From Sphingopyxis sp. QXT-31 (GTDB lineage: Bacteria > Pseudomonadota > Alphaproteobacteria > Sphingomonadales > Sphingomonadaceae), in assembly GCF_001984035.1 (NCBI RefSeq), contig NZ_CP019449.1, positions 3,348,001 to 3,412,000 on the forward strand: 64,000 nt of DNA. The letters are read 5' to 3'. How positions within the stretch are numbered: the first letter of the stretch is position 1; each line of letters opens with the position of its first letter. Positions 28,646-37,697 of this stretch are shown here, in pieces. Below the pieces are notes generated by a model. The model saw only the letters and a program-made list of their open reading frames with translations, ran no database searches and had not been told where the DNA came from. Position numbers and translations under genes: made by a program.

Positions 28646-28903
28646 TTACGCGATAGTTGGGCCGACGTGCGGATCATGCCATTCCAAAATGGGGCCGACC
28701 GCCCCAACAATGCCAAAGAGCCACAGCGCCAGTCCGGCCCAAAGCCGCCATTGTCCGGCCAGGATCGCCAACGCGGCGAAAATGGCCGTGCCGATCCAGA
28801 TATCGGCAACGCTTGCTTCCTTGTCGCTGACCTCGGCCCAGGACGGCGCGGCCAGCATGGCTGCCAATATAATCGACGTTCCAAAGCGTGTTAATGCGCG
28901 CAC
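28646..28903 (-). CDS. Small exported/membrane protein (85 aa, GTG start)
   Basis: Starts at GTG 28903, which has a good Shine-Dalgarno (gaggggc) and overlaps the hisN stop by 13 bases. The N-terminus is a signal peptide (cleavage after PSWA) and is followed by two hydrophobic stretches (IWIGTAIFAALAILAG and WLFGIVGAVGPIL). No family is recognised. It is followed within three bases by the 31-aa ORF; hisN, this gene and that ORF look like one transcript. Confidence 0.6.
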   Translation of the reverse strand: MRALTRFGTSIILAAMLAAPSWAEVSDKEASVADIWIGTAIFAALAILAGQWRLWAGLALWLFGIVGAVGPILEWHDPHVGPTIA

Positions 28904-29673
28904 GCCAGCCCCTCGACCACATCCTCGAGCCGCGCGGGATCGCCGAGCGCGATGACATGGCCGCTGCTGTCGGCGTTGAGCGGGTCGCCGTTCCAGTCGC
29001 ACATCGTGCCGCCCGCGCCTTCGACGACGGGCACCAGCGCGGCGAAATCGTGGAGCTTCAGCCCCGCCTCGACGACGAGGTCGATATGGCCGCTCGCGAG
29101 CAGGCCATAATTATAGCAGTCGCCGCCGAAGACCATGCGCTTGTGCGAAGTCTGCGCGGCGAGCGCCATGAAATGCTCGCCGTCGTGATCGCTGAAATAT
29201 TGCGGTCCGGGGGTCGCGAGCACGGCGTCGGCCAGTTCGCGGCACGTCCGCGTGCGCGCCGGCTTGCCGTTGAACAAGGTCGGTTGCCCCATCGCGCCGA
29301 CCCAGCGTTCGCCCGCGATCGGCTGGTCGATGATGCCCAGGATCGGCCAGCCGTCCTGCAGCAGCGCGATCAGCGTGCCGAAGATCGGGCGCCCCGCCAT
29401 GAAGCTCACCGTGCCGTCGATCGGGTCGAGTACCCATTGGCGCACCGCCTCGGGGCGTTCGCTGCCAAACTCTTCGCCGATGATGCCGTCGCGCGGCGCC
29501 TCGGCCGCGAGCAGGCTGCGCATGACCGCCTCGGCGCCGCGGTCGGCCTCGGTCACCGGCGAGGCGTCGGCCTTGGCCTCGGACTGATAGGCCGCGCGGA
29601 ACAAGGGTCGGATGGCGGCGCCGGCGGCATCGGCGAGGCGATTGGCGAGCGCGAGATCGGAGGAGAGCGACAT
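28891..29673 (-). CDS. hisN: Histidinol-phosphatase, inositol monophosphatase family
   Basis: Removes phosphate from histidinol phosphate in histidine synthesis; the inositol monophosphatase fold is shared with other substrates. The 260-aa product has the metal motif EEFG near residue 67, DPIDGT near 82 and the C-terminal LKLHDFAALVPVVEGAGG, which in HisN-type enzymes replaces the WDxAA of inositol phosphatases. The divergent identity (HisN versus CysQ or SuhB) rests on these motifs only. Confidence 0.85.
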   Translation of the reverse strand: MSLSSDLALANRLADAAGAAIRPLFRAAYQSEAKADASPVTEADRGAEAVMRSLLAAEAPRDGIIGEEFGSERPEAVRQWVLDPIDGTVSFMAGRPIFGTLIALLQDGWPILGIIDQPIAGERWVGAMGQPTLFNGKPARTRTCRELADAVLATPGPQYFSDHDGEHFMALAAQTSHKRMVFGGDCYNYGLLASGHIDLVVEAGLKLHDFAALVPVVEGAGGTMCDWNGDPLNADSSGHVIALGDPARLEDVVEGLACAH

Positions 29674-29674
29674 G

Positions 29675-30082
29675 TCAGCGGCGATAGTCCCATTGGCCGG
29701 CGTTGAGCCCGATGCCCTCGCCGAAGGTGATCAGATTGCCGTCGGGGTCGCGCACCCAGAATTCGCGCTGGCCATAAACATGGTCGCGCGGCGGTCCCCA
29801 GCGGTCGTCGGAAAGCGTGGCAAGCGCGGGATGGAGTTCGCCGAAGAGCGCCTGCGCATCGGCGATATCGACATAGGCGTGGCTGCACCCCGGGGGGTTG
29901 CGCCCACCGTCGTCGAGCTGGAGCAGGCGAAAGGCGATGCGCTCGCGCTCGATATAGGCATAGCCGCCATCGTGCACATGCACGGTGAAGCCGAGGATAT
30001 CGCGGTAGAAGGCGAGCGCAGGCTCCATCGCGGCGACGCCGAGGAAGGGCGTCACCTGGATGAAGGGCGGGTTGTCGGTCAT
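29675..30082 (-). CDS. Glyoxalase/bleomycin resistance-like VOC protein
   Basis: A 135-aa vicinal oxygen chelate protein. It has the opening VTPFLGVAAMEPALAFYRDILGFTV and the closing REFWVRDPDGNLITFGEG typical of this superfamily. The ATG at 30082 overlaps the prs stop by one base. One base separates it from hisN (29673/29675). The substrate is unknown; the closing EFWVRDPDGN is typical of glyoxalase-like and resistance-like members alike. Confidence 0.8.
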   Translation of the reverse strand: MTDNPPFIQVTPFLGVAAMEPALAFYRDILGFTVHVHDGGYAYIERERIAFRLLQLDDGGRNPPGCSHAYVDIADAQALFGELHPALATLSDDRWGPPRDHVYGQREFWVRDPDGNLITFGEGIGLNAGQWDYRR

Positions 30083-31017
30083 CAGTCGAAGAGCGAGGAG
30101 ACGCTTGTTTCGTCGGCGATGCGCTTGATCGCCTCGCCGAGCAGCGGCGCGACGGTCAGCGCGCGGACCTTTTTGCTGTCGTTCACCGCGTCGGTCGGCT
30201 GGATCGAATCGGTGATGACCAGCTCGGTGAGCTCGCTCGCCTCGACGCGCGCGACCGCGCCGCCCGACAGGACGCCGTGGGTGCAATAGGCGACGACGCC
30301 CTCGGCGCCCGCGGCCTTCAAAGCGCCCGCGGCGTTGCAGAGGGTGCCCGCCGAATCGACGATATCGTCGATCAGGATGCAGAAGCGGCCCTTCACGTCG
30401 CCGATGATGTTCATCACCTCGGATTCGCCGGCGCGCTCGCGGCGCTTGTCGACGATCGCCAGCGGCGCGTTGTCGAGGCGCTTGGCGAGCGCCCGCGCGC
30501 GCACCACGCCGCCGACGTCGGGCGACACGACCATCAGATTCTTGCCGCCGAAGCGCGCCTGGATGTCGGCGCTCATCACCGGCGCGGCGTAGAGGTTGTC
30601 GGTCGGGATGTCGAAAAAGCCCTGGATCTGCCCGGCGTGCAGGTCGATCGCGAGCACGCGGTCGGCGCCCGAGGTGGTGATCAGGTTCGCGACGAGCTTC
30701 GCCGAGATCGGCGTGCGCGGGCCGGGTTTTCGGTCCTGCCGGGCATAGCCGAAATAGGGGACGACCGCGGTGATGCGCTTTGCCGAGGCGCGGCGCAGCG
30801 CGTCGTTGATGATCAAGAGCTCCATCAGATTGTCGTTCGCCGGGAAATTGGTCGGCTGGACGACGAAGACGTCTTGGCCGCGGACATTTTCGTGAATCTC
30901 GACGAACACTTCCTCGTCGGCGAAGCGGCGCACGCTGGTGTCGGTCAGCGGCAGCTCGAGATAGTCGGCGATGGCGCGGGCCAGCGGCAGGTTGCTGTTG
31001 CCGGAGATCAATTTCAT
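30082..31017 (-). CDS. prs: Ribose-phosphate pyrophosphokinase
   Basis: Makes PRPP from ribose 5-phosphate and ATP, feeding purine, pyrimidine, NAD and histidine synthesis. The 311-aa product has [29 protein letters not shown], the [20 protein letters not shown] loop, the PRPP loop [14 protein letters not shown] and the YFGYAR motif. The start at 31017 fits the usual length. It appears to be first in a short operon with the VOC gene and hisN. Confidence 0.95.
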   Translation of the reverse strand: MKLISGNSNLPLARAIADYLELPLTDTSVRRFADEEVFVEIHENVRGQDVFVVQPTNFPANDNLMELLIINDALRRASAKRITAVVPYFGYARQDRKPGPRTPISAKLVANLITTSGADRVLAIDLHAGQIQGFFDIPTDNLYAAPVMSADIQARFGGKNLMVVSPDVGGVVRARALAKRLDNAPLAIVDKRRERAGESEVMNIIGDVKGRFCILIDDIVDSAGTLCNAAGALKAAGAEGVVAYCTHGVLSGGAVARVEASELTELVITDSIQPTDAVNDSKKVRALTVAPLLGEAIKRIADETSVSSLFD

Positions 31018-31116
31018 GGGGTGCGACGCCCTTTCGCGCGGGATGGATGCGCGCCCCTTAGCCAGCACGGGCGCGAAGGGGAAGGCCTGTTGTCGCGCGA
31101 ACGCGGCAATCGATGC

Positions 31117-31423
31117 TTATTCGCCCGGGTCGACGACCCGCCAGCGGCCCTGCTTGCGCTGCAATCGCACCGATGCGGCTTCCCACGCGCCGAAGTCGCT
31201 GTCGAAAAAGCCGTTGGTGCGCCGATCGTAACGGCAGGCATAATCCTGCCCGGCGACGGGTTCGCAAACGGTGCTTCGCGTTTCGACCTCGGGGGCGAAT
31301 TCGGCGTACAGCCTGCCATCGCGCGTCGGGCTGGCATAGGGGCCGATCACGCGTGACCTCGATCGCCTGGATATCGCTCGCGCCGGGCGCGGCGACGGCG
31401 AGCAGGGCGATCAGCATCGACAT
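31117..31423 (-). pseudogene. Frameshifted exported small protein
   Basis: From ATG 31423 a signal peptide is read (MSMLIALLAVAAPGAS) that continues to position about 31348, then the frame changes by one base. The second frame continues from GTG 31350 (VIGPYASPTRDGRLYAEF) to the stop at 31117, with a plausible C-terminal domain containing two Cys. Joining them at the one-base shift gives a protein of about 100 aa. This is either a broken gene or a sequencing error. No family is recognised. Confidence 0.55.
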
Positions 31424-31464
31424 CGGTCGGCCTTAGCATGAGTCGGGGGCGGACGCAGCGGCGA

Positions 31465-31600
31465 TGTTCTGTCCCCTTTGTCGCTTCGTGGCTTCGTGCG
31501 AGCCCCCCATCCGGCAACCGCGGTTTTGCGGCCTTTGTCGACGGGACATGCGGCGAGCGCCGGATTTGTTTCGGGCAAAGACGCAAAGACACGAAGATGT
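31465..31600. repeat. Inverted cttcgtg element, family C-like
   Basis: ttgtcgcttcgtggcttcgtgcgag on the left and gcaaagacgcaaagacacgaag on the right are inverted copies with a variable centre. The family resemblance to the CGCAGAG elements is loose; it may be a separate family. Confidence 0.5.
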
Positions 31601-31711
31601 CGCGCATCGCCGATCCGGGGTCCCGCTTAGCGGCGTCGAACAGCGGGACCCCGGGTCAAGCCCGGCGTGACGTGGGATGTAGAGGCGGGTTTGGGGCGGG
31701 AGCGGACATCT

Positions 31712-31862
31712 TAATCCTCCCTGCGGCGTAGCCGTGGGGAGGGGGACCACCCGCAGGGTGGTGGAGGGGTGCGGGAGGTCATACGCCGAGTTCGGCTGCA
31801 CGCACCCCTCCACCATGCTTCGCATGGTCCCCCTCCCCATCGCTTCGCGACAGGGAGGATTA
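31712..31862. repeat. Intergenic palindromic element, family A copy 3
   Basis: Arms taatcctccc... and ...gggaggatta enclose GTGGTGGAGGGG and CCCCTCCACCATGCTTCGC, as in the other copies. Confidence 0.8.
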
Positions 31863-31954
31863 GGAGCGTCCGTTTCCTACCCCAAAGCCGCCCCCTCCTC
31901 CGCCGCCGGCCCCGATGGGTTGAAATCCGGGTGGTTGGTCCTAAACCCGCTGGC

Positions 31955-33622
31955 ATGACCTCCCCCGCGCAGCAGCTCACCATCGTGATGGCCCAGATGA
32001 CCCAAGTGGTCGGCGACCTCGCCGCCAATGCCGACGCGATGCGCGCTGTCCGGGCACGCCACCCGGGCGTCGACCTGATCCTCTATCCCGAGCTCCAGCT
32101 GATCGGTTATCCGCCCGAGGATCTGGTGCTCAAGCCCGCGCTCGCCGAGCGCGCGGCGAAGCTGCTCGCCGAACTCGCCGCTGAAACCGTCGACGGTGGC
32201 CCCGCGATGCTCGTCGGCTCGGTCGAATGGGAGGCGGGCAGCCTCTACAATATCGTCGCGCTGCTCGATGGCGGCCGGATCGTCGCCAAGCGGCGCAAGC
32301 ACGAGCTGCCCAATTACGGCACCTTCGACGAGAAGCGCATCTTCGCCCCCGGCCCGCTGCCCGATGTCGTCGCGTGGCGCGGGGTCAAGCTCGGCCTGCC
32401 GATCTGCGAGGACGGCTGGCTGCCGACGGTGTGCGGGCATCTGGCGGGGCAGGGCGCCGAGCTGCTGATCTCGGTCAACGGCAGCCCCTATGAGATCGAC
32501 AAGGACGAGCGGCGCCTCAGCCAGGTTTTCGCGGCGCGCGTCGCCGAAACCGCGCTGCCGGTGATCTTCCTCAACCGCATCGGCGGGCAGGACGAGATCG
32601 TGTTCGACGGCTGCTCCTTCGTGCTGAACGGCGACGGGACGACGGCGCACCGGCTGACCGACTGGGAGGCGGAGGAACGCGTCACGCATTGGACGAAGGG
32701 CTCGGCGGGATGGACTTGCGAACCCGGCGCGATCGCCGAATGGGAGGCGCATCCCGCCGATATCTACAGCGCGATGATCCTGAGCCTGCGCGACTATGTC
32801 GAGCGCAACCACTTCCCGGGCGTGGTGCTCGGGCTGTCGGGCGGGATCGATTCGGCGATCTGTGCCGCGATCGCCGCCGACGCGCTCGGCCCCCACAAGG
32901 TGTGGTGCGTGATGCTGCCGAGCCGCTTCACGGGGCAGGCGAGCCTCGACGATGCCGCGGGCTGCGCGGCGATGATCGGCTGCCGCCTCGACACGATCCC
33001 GATCGCGCCCGCGGTCGACGCCTTCGATACGATGCTTTCGGACAGCTTCGCCGACCGGAATGTCGATACGACCGAAGAAAATGTCCAGTCGCGCATCCGC
33101 GGCGTGACGCTGATGGCGCTCAGCAACAAATTCGGCCCGATGCTGCTGACGACGGGCAACAAGAGCGAGATGAGCGTCGGTTATGCGACCATCTATGGCG
33201 ACATGGCGGGCGGCTACAACCCGCTGAAGGACGCGTACAAGATGACGGTCTTCGCGCTCGCCAAGTGGCGCAACGAGACTATCCCGCGGCTGTCGCGCAA
33301 TCGCGTGACGCCTATCATGCCCGACACGATCATCACCAAGCCGCCGAGCGCCGAGCTGCGCCCCGACCAGAAGGACGAGGACAGCCTGCCGCCTTACGCC
33401 GATCTCGACCGCATGCTGCAAATGCTCGTCGAGGAGGAAAAGAGCGTCGACGATGTCGTCGCGACATATGGTTTCGATCGCGATACGGTGGCGCGGATCG
33501 AGCGTCTGCTGGCGATTGCCGAATATAAGCGCCGCCAGGCGCCGCCGGGGGTCAAGCTCTCGACGCGCAATTTCGGGCGCGACCGCCGTTATCCGATCAC
33601 CCACGGTTTCCGAACGGGTTGA
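31955..33622 (+). CDS. nadE: NAD+ synthase (glutamine-hydrolysing)
   Basis: Final step of NAD+ synthesis, amidating nicotinic acid adenine dinucleotide. The 555-aa product has an N-terminal nitrilase-type glutaminase domain (YPELQLIGYPPEDL, KHELPNYGTFDEKR, LPICEDGW with catalytic Cys) and a C-terminal synthase domain with the P-loop GLSGGIDSA near 293-301. The ATG at 31955 starts just before the first conserved strand (LTIVMAQMTQVVGD). The longer open frame upstream runs into the repeat and was dropped. Confidence 0.94.
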   Translation: MTSPAQQLTIVMAQMTQVVGDLAANADAMRAVRARHPGVDLILYPELQLIGYPPEDLVLKPALAERAAKLLAELAAETVDGGPAMLVGSVEWEAGSLYNIVALLDGGRIVAKRRKHELPNYGTFDEKRIFAPGPLPDVVAWRGVKLGLPICEDGWLPTVCGHLAGQGAELLISVNGSPYEIDKDERRLSQVFAARVAETALPVIFLNRIGGQDEIVFDGCSFVLNGDGTTAHRLTDWEAEERVTHWTKGSAGWTCEPGAIAEWEAHPADIYSAMILSLRDYVERNHFPGVVLGLSGGIDSAICAAIAADALGPHKVWCVMLPSRFTGQASLDDAAGCAAMIGCRLDTIPIAPAVDAFDTMLSDSFADRNVDTTEENVQSRIRGVTLMALSNKFGPMLLTTGNKSEMSVGYATIYGDMAGGYNPLKDAYKMTVFALAKWRNETIPRLSRNRVTPIMPDTIITKPPSAELRPDQKDEDSLPPYADLDRMLQMLVEEEKSVDDVVATYGFDRDTVARIERLLAIAEYKRRQAPPGVKLSTRNFGRDRRYPITHGFRTG

Positions 33623-33644
33623 CGCGCCAAAAAGGGGAGAGGAA

Positions 33645-34079
33645 ATGGCTTTTGTCGGACCGCAAGTGTCGCCCGCGCGCGCTGCGACCGCGATGGAGGC
33701 ACTGCGCATCACCGTCGCGCTGCTGATCCTGATCCACGGGGTCTACCGGCTGACGATGGGGCTCGTCGAACCCTTCGGGACATGGCTGGACAGCATCGGC
33801 CTTCCCTATAGTTATGGCTGGGCGATGGCGGTGACGCTCTACGAGCTTATCGGGCCCGCGCTGATGCTGGTGCGGCGCTGGACCAGCCTCGCCGCGCTCG
33901 GCCATGCCGCGATCCTGACGCTCGGCGCGATCCTCGTGCACCTCCCCGCGGGCTGGTTCGTCGTCGGCGCGGGGCGCAACGGGGTCGAGTACAGCGTGCT
34001 GCTTATCGCCGCGCTGCTCGCGATCGCCTGGGCCTGGTGGCCGCTGCGACCGGCGGGGGCGGCGGCGACGCGGCACTGA
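33645..34079 (+). CDS. DoxX-like membrane protein
   Basis: A 144-aa protein with about four hydrophobic segments (ITVALLILIHGVYRLTMG, WAMAVTLYELIGPALML, ALGHAAILTLGAILVHL, VLLIAALLAIAWAWW), the DoxX family layout. aggggagagg precedes the ATG. It lies directly downstream of nadE. Its last 77 bases overlap the 3' end of the convergent GGDEF gene. Confidence 0.75.
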   Translation: MAFVGPQVSPARAATAMEALRITVALLILIHGVYRLTMGLVEPFGTWLDSIGLPYSYGWAMAVTLYELIGPALMLVRRWTSLAALGHAAILTLGAILVHLPAGWFVVGAGRNGVEYSVLLIAALLAIAWAWWPLRPAGAAATRH

Positions 34080-35187
34080 CCGGCGCAGCGTCGCGCGCGG
34101 GTTTGGCGGCGTAAAGCGCGGCGTCGGCGACGCGCATCAGCTCGAGCAGGTTGACGCCGTCGGCTGGCGCCGCGGCGAGCCCGGCGGTGGCGCCGATGCG
34201 GATCGGCTGGCCGTCGATGGGGAAGGGCGGGGCGAGCGCGGCGAGCAGCGCGCTGGCGCGTACGTCGAGCGCGGTGGCGTCGCCATCGGGCAGCAGGATC
34301 GCGAACTCGTCGCCGCCGATGCGCGCCACCGTGGCGCCCTCGCCTGCATGCGCGCGCAGGCGACCGCCGATGGCAATGAGCAGCCGGTCTCCCGCGGCGT
34401 GGCCGTGGCGGTCGTTGACCGGCTTGAACCCGTCGAGGTCGAGCAGGATCAGCGCCGCGCCCGCACCGCCCTCGGCGAACATCTCGTCGGCGGCCATGTG
34501 CAGCGCGCGGCGGTTGGCGAGCCCGGTCAGCGGGTCGGTCATCGCCTGGCGCTGCAGGCGGCGGCGGAGCAGCAGCATCTCGACCTGCTGCGCATGCTGG
34601 TCGGACACCAGCCGGATCAGGAAAACGACCGCGAGCAGGACGATCGCGACCGCGATCTGGTCCATGCGGTTGCCTGTGGCGAGCAGCGACACGACGATGG
34701 GGGCGAGCCCCGCGCCGAGCACCGCGAGCGTCGCGCCGCGCACCGAGGCGAGGCAGAAGGCGGTGGTGAGCGTGCCCATCACCATGAACATCGGATAATA
34801 GCTGCGCTGGCCGGGTTCGGCGAGCAGCCAGCTCGCCGCGGTCCAGGCGCCGCACAGCGCCGCGATCGGCACCGCGATCAGGGCAAGCCGCGCGGTCAGG
34901 CGGCGCGCGGCGGCAGCGGTCATCGGCCGCGACCGGCTGCGCAGCCAGTGGACGAGCCGCACGGCGGAGATGACGATGGCGGTGAGCGGCATGCCGTAGC
35001 GGATCAGCCAATGCGCCTCGCCCGCCGCGGCGAGCATCGCGACCGCGACCACCGCGATCATCGTGGCATAGAGGATCGGTACCAGCACCTGCAGCCGTGC
35101 GACGCGCGCGAGCGCGAGCTCGTCGGCAATCGCCGCCGGTACGCGCGGCCACAGCCGCGAGCGCCATCCCCTCGTTTCACCCTCCAT
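34003..35187 (-). CDS. Membrane diguanylate cyclase (GGDEF)
   Basis: A 394-aa c-di-GMP synthase candidate. The N-terminal half has about six hydrophobic segments and no recognised sensor domain. The GGDEF domain from about residue 225 is intact (TDPLTGLANRRAL, LDLDGFKPVNDRHGHAAGDRL, RIGGDEFAILLPDGD). There is no recognisable RxxD inhibitory site immediately before GGDEF. The C-terminus is Pro/Ala/Arg-rich and overlaps the DoxX gene. The ATG at 35187 is 125 bases before the gltX start on the opposite strand. Confidence 0.88.
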   Translation of the reverse strand: MEGETRGWRSRLWPRVPAAIADELALARVARLQVLVPILYATMIAVVAVAMLAAAGEAHWLIRYGMPLTAIVISAVRLVHWLRSRSRPMTAAAARRLTARLALIAVPIAALCGAWTAASWLLAEPGQRSYYPMFMVMGTLTTAFCLASVRGATLAVLGAGLAPIVVSLLATGNRMDQIAVAIVLLAVVFLIRLVSDQHAQQVEMLLLRRRLQRQAMTDPLTGLANRRALHMAADEMFAEGGAGAALILLDLDGFKPVNDRHGHAAGDRLLIAIGGRLRAHAGEGATVARIGGDEFAILLPDGDATALDVRASALLAALAPPFPIDGQPIRIGATAGLAAAPADGVNLLELMRVADAALYAAKPARDAAPVSAASPPPPPVAAATRPRRSRAARR

Positions 35188-35312
35188 CGCGCCGGGCTAG
35201 CGGCAAAGCGCGAAGAAGCGGTTAATCGCGGCGGGGCGGCGCAAGAGATGGGTAAAGAGGGGGGCAAGTTGATGGTCGCCACACTGCGATCATTGCGGCT
35301 ATAGGCGCGACC

Positions 35313-36620
35313 ATGACCGTCACCACGCGTTTCGCCCCCTCGCCGACCGGCAGCCTCCACGTCGGCAATGTCCGCACCGCGCTCCACAATTGGCTGTGGG
35401 CGCGCAAGCATGGCGGGCGTTTCCTGTTGCGCATCGACGACACCGACCTCGAGCGCTCGAAGGAGGAATATGTCGCGGGGATCCGCGCCGATCTCGCGTG
35501 GCTCGGGCTCGATATCGACGGCGAGGAACGCCAGTCGGCGCGCTTCGCGCTTTACGAGGCCGAGTTCGAGAAATTGAAGGCGGCGGGGCGCGTCTATGCC
35601 TGTTACGAGACCCCCGAGGAGCTCGACATCCGCCGCAAGGTGCTACTTTCGCGTGGGCTGCCGCCGGTCTATGAGCGCAAGCCCGAGGGCGCGCCGGTCC
35701 CCGAGGGCGTGGCGCCGCACTGGCGTTTCCGTCTCGACCATGAGGCGGCGATCATATGGACCGATCTGGTACGCGGGTCGCAGCATTTCGAACCAAAGAC
35801 TATGTCCGACCCAGTGGTGCGCCGCGCCGACGGCAGCTGGCTCTATCTGCTGCCCAGCGTCATCGACGATGTGGCGATGGGCATCTCGCATGTGGTGCGC
35901 GGCGAGGACCATGTGTCGAACACCGCGGCGCAGATCCAGATGTTCGAGGCACTCGGCGCAAAGCCGCCCGCATTCGCGCATGAGGCGCTGCTCGTCGGGA
36001 CCGAGGGCAAATTGTCGAAGCGCCTGTGCTCGCTCGGCATGGCGGCCTTGCGCGAACAGGGGATCGAGCCGGTCGCGCTCGTCGCGCTGCTTGCGCGCCT
36101 CGGCACCAGCGATCCGGTCGAGCCTGTCACCACTGCCGCGCCGCTGATCGACACGATCGATTTCGCGCATTTCGGTCGCGCCCCCGCGCGCTTCGACGAG
36201 GCCGAACTGGCGCTGCTCAACCAGAAGATCGTGCATCAGCTGGACCATGGCGACGTCGCCGCCCGGCTCCCCGCCGCGATCGACGCCGCGCGCTGGCACG
36301 CGATTCGCCCCAATCTGATGACCGTCGCCGAAGCTGCCGACTGGGTCGCGGTGTTCGACGGGCCGTTCGCGCCGCCGCCCGCCGCCGCTGAGGATCGCGC
36401 CGTGCTCGAAGCCGCGGCGGCCGCGGCCCCCGGCATCGACTGGGGCGTCGACCCCTGGCACGCGCTGACCGGCGCGGTGAAGGACGCGACCGGCGCCAAG
36501 AGCCGCGCGCTGTTCCTGCCGCTGCGCCGCGCGCTCACCGGCCGCGACCACGGCCCCGACATGGCCGAACTGCTGCCGCTGATCGCGCAGGAGCAGGCGG
36601 TGGCGCGGCTTTCGGCGTAA
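35313..36620 (+). CDS. gltX: Glutamyl-tRNA synthetase
   Basis: Charges tRNA-Glu; in bacteria with no GlnRS it may also serve tRNA-Gln. The 435-aa product has the HIGH-type motif SPTGSLHVGNVRTALHNWL, RIDDTDLERSKEEY and the KMSKS-type GKLSKRLCSLG. It is at the short end of the family, so it may be the second GltX copy some alphaproteobacteria carry. It lies downstream of the convergent-starting GGDEF gene. Confidence 0.93.
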   Translation: MTVTTRFAPSPTGSLHVGNVRTALHNWLWARKHGGRFLLRIDDTDLERSKEEYVAGIRADLAWLGLDIDGEERQSARFALYEAEFEKLKAAGRVYACYETPEELDIRRKVLLSRGLPPVYERKPEGAPVPEGVAPHWRFRLDHEAAIIWTDLVRGSQHFEPKTMSDPVVRRADGSWLYLLPSVIDDVAMGISHVVRGEDHVSNTAAQIQMFEALGAKPPAFAHEALLVGTEGKLSKRLCSLGMAALREQGIEPVALVALLARLGTSDPVEPVTTAAPLIDTIDFAHFGRAPARFDEAELALLNQKIVHQLDHGDVAARLPAAIDAARWHAIRPNLMTVAEAADWVAVFDGPFAPPPAAAEDRAVLEAAAAAAPGIDWGVDPWHALTGAVKDATGAKSRALFLPLRRALTGRDHGPDMAELLPLIAQEQAVARLSA

Positions 36621-36657
36621 GCTTCTCTCAGCGTCGCCGCCTTGCCGACCTTTCCGC

Positions 36658-36690
36658 TTGACAATTGTGGGGATGTTATAATATCACATC
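36658..36690 (+). promoter_or_regulatory. Candidate tonB promoter with overlapping Zur box
   Basis: A -35-like TTGACA is at 36658. A 19-bp palindrome, GATGTTATAATATCACATC, lies at 36672-36690 with one mismatch between its arms. It overlaps the TATAAT/TATCAC -10 candidates at 36677-36687. The core TGTTATAATATCACA matches the zinc uptake regulator box I recall from the E. coli znu promoter. A regulator bound here would block transcription. The -35/-10 spacing (13 or 18 bases) is not ideal, so the promoter call is tentative. Confidence 0.6.
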
Positions 36691-36757
36691 ATTCCGACCT
36701 GGCCGACAGCAGCACAAGCGCGGCGGCCCGGGGTCGCTCACGGCAAGGAGAGAGGCC

Positions 36758-37480
36758 ATGACCCTGATACCGATGCTTTCGTCCGTCCTGTCGGCACGCC
36801 GAACCGCAGTGCCCGCCGGACCCGACCTGTTGCAGCGCGGCGGTTACAACCCGGGCGCCGGGCATCGACCTGCCGCCGCGGCGATCGCGATCGGCCTGTC
36901 CGCGGCGCTGCTCGTCGCGGTCGCGCTGTCGCCGATGATCATCGAACCCAAGCCGATCGTCGAGCCGACCATCGGCACGCTGATCGAACTCGACAAGCCG
37001 GTGCCGCCGCCCCCCGACCCCACCGACCAGGCGCTGCCGCCGCAAAGCGCGCTGTCCGCGGCTCCGCCGCTTGTCCCGACGCCGCCGACGAGCGACTTCA
37101 CCGCCCCGGTGCTGCCCCCGATTCCGGTGCCGCCGACTGCCGAGCCGGGGCCGGTCTCGATCCCCGAAACGCCGCCCGCGCCGCCGCCCAAGCTGGTGCT
37201 CGCGCAGCTCGACCAGCGCTATATCGGCGGTTTCCAGCCCGACTATCCGCCGCGCGAGCAGCGCGAGGGGATCGAAGGTGTGGCGAAGGTCCGGGTGCTG
37301 ATCGGCGCCGACGGCAAGGTGAAGCAGGTCGAACTGGTCAGCAGCGACAGCCCCGGTTTCTTCGAGGCGACCAAGCGGCGCGCGCTCGCCAAATGGCGCT
37401 TCAAGCCCGCGACGCGCGGCGGGGTCGCCGAGGAAAGCTGGAAGGAGATGACGGTGCGGTTCGAAATCCGCAACGCCTGA
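36758..37480 (+). CDS. tonB: TonB energy-transducing protein
   Basis: Links the inner-membrane proton gradient to TonB-dependent outer-membrane receptors. The 240-aa protein has a TM segment near residues 40-60 (AAIAIGLSAALLVAVAL), a Pro-rich periplasmic spacer (PVPPPPDPTD, PPTSDFTAPVLPPIPVPP) and a C-terminal TonB domain (GGFQPDYPPREQREGIEGVAKVRVLIG, ALAKWRFKPATRGG). aaggagaga precedes the ATG. No exbB or exbD is adjacent. The Zur box upstream suggests zinc-limited induction. Confidence 0.9.
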   Translation: MTLIPMLSSVLSARRTAVPAGPDLLQRGGYNPGAGHRPAAAAIAIGLSAALLVAVALSPMIIEPKPIVEPTIGTLIELDKPVPPPPDPTDQALPPQSALSAAPPLVPTPPTSDFTAPVLPPIPVPPTAEPGPVSIPETPPAPPPKLVLAQLDQRYIGGFQPDYPPREQREGIEGVAKVRVLIGADGKVKQVELVSSDSPGFFEATKRRALAKWRFKPATRGGVAEESWKEMTVRFEIRNA

Positions 37481-37697
37481 CTCTCCCCCGGGCGGGCGGC
37501 GGCCGCGCACCTGACACCGGCCGTCGTTCGTTCGTTTCGCTTGACATAAGCGCCGAATCCCGTCAGAGGCGCGCGCTTATCGGGGGCGGCGTGCTTGCGC
37601 GCTGCCCTGTTGTTTTTCACACCATCAGTCGGGGCCAACCGTCCCGCGCGCCGCGACCGCCACCGGTTTCTGCGTCAAATTTTCGAGGAACAGGGCC

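Larger units (their letters stand above)
31424..31954. other. Repeat-rich gap before nadE
   Basis: The 531-base gap contains no supported gene. It holds a family C-like inverted element (31465-31600; cttcgtggcttcgtg units paired with gcaaagacgcaaagacacgaag) and a family A palindrome (31712-31862). The bases just before nadE carry no strong Shine-Dalgarno. Confidence 0.6.
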
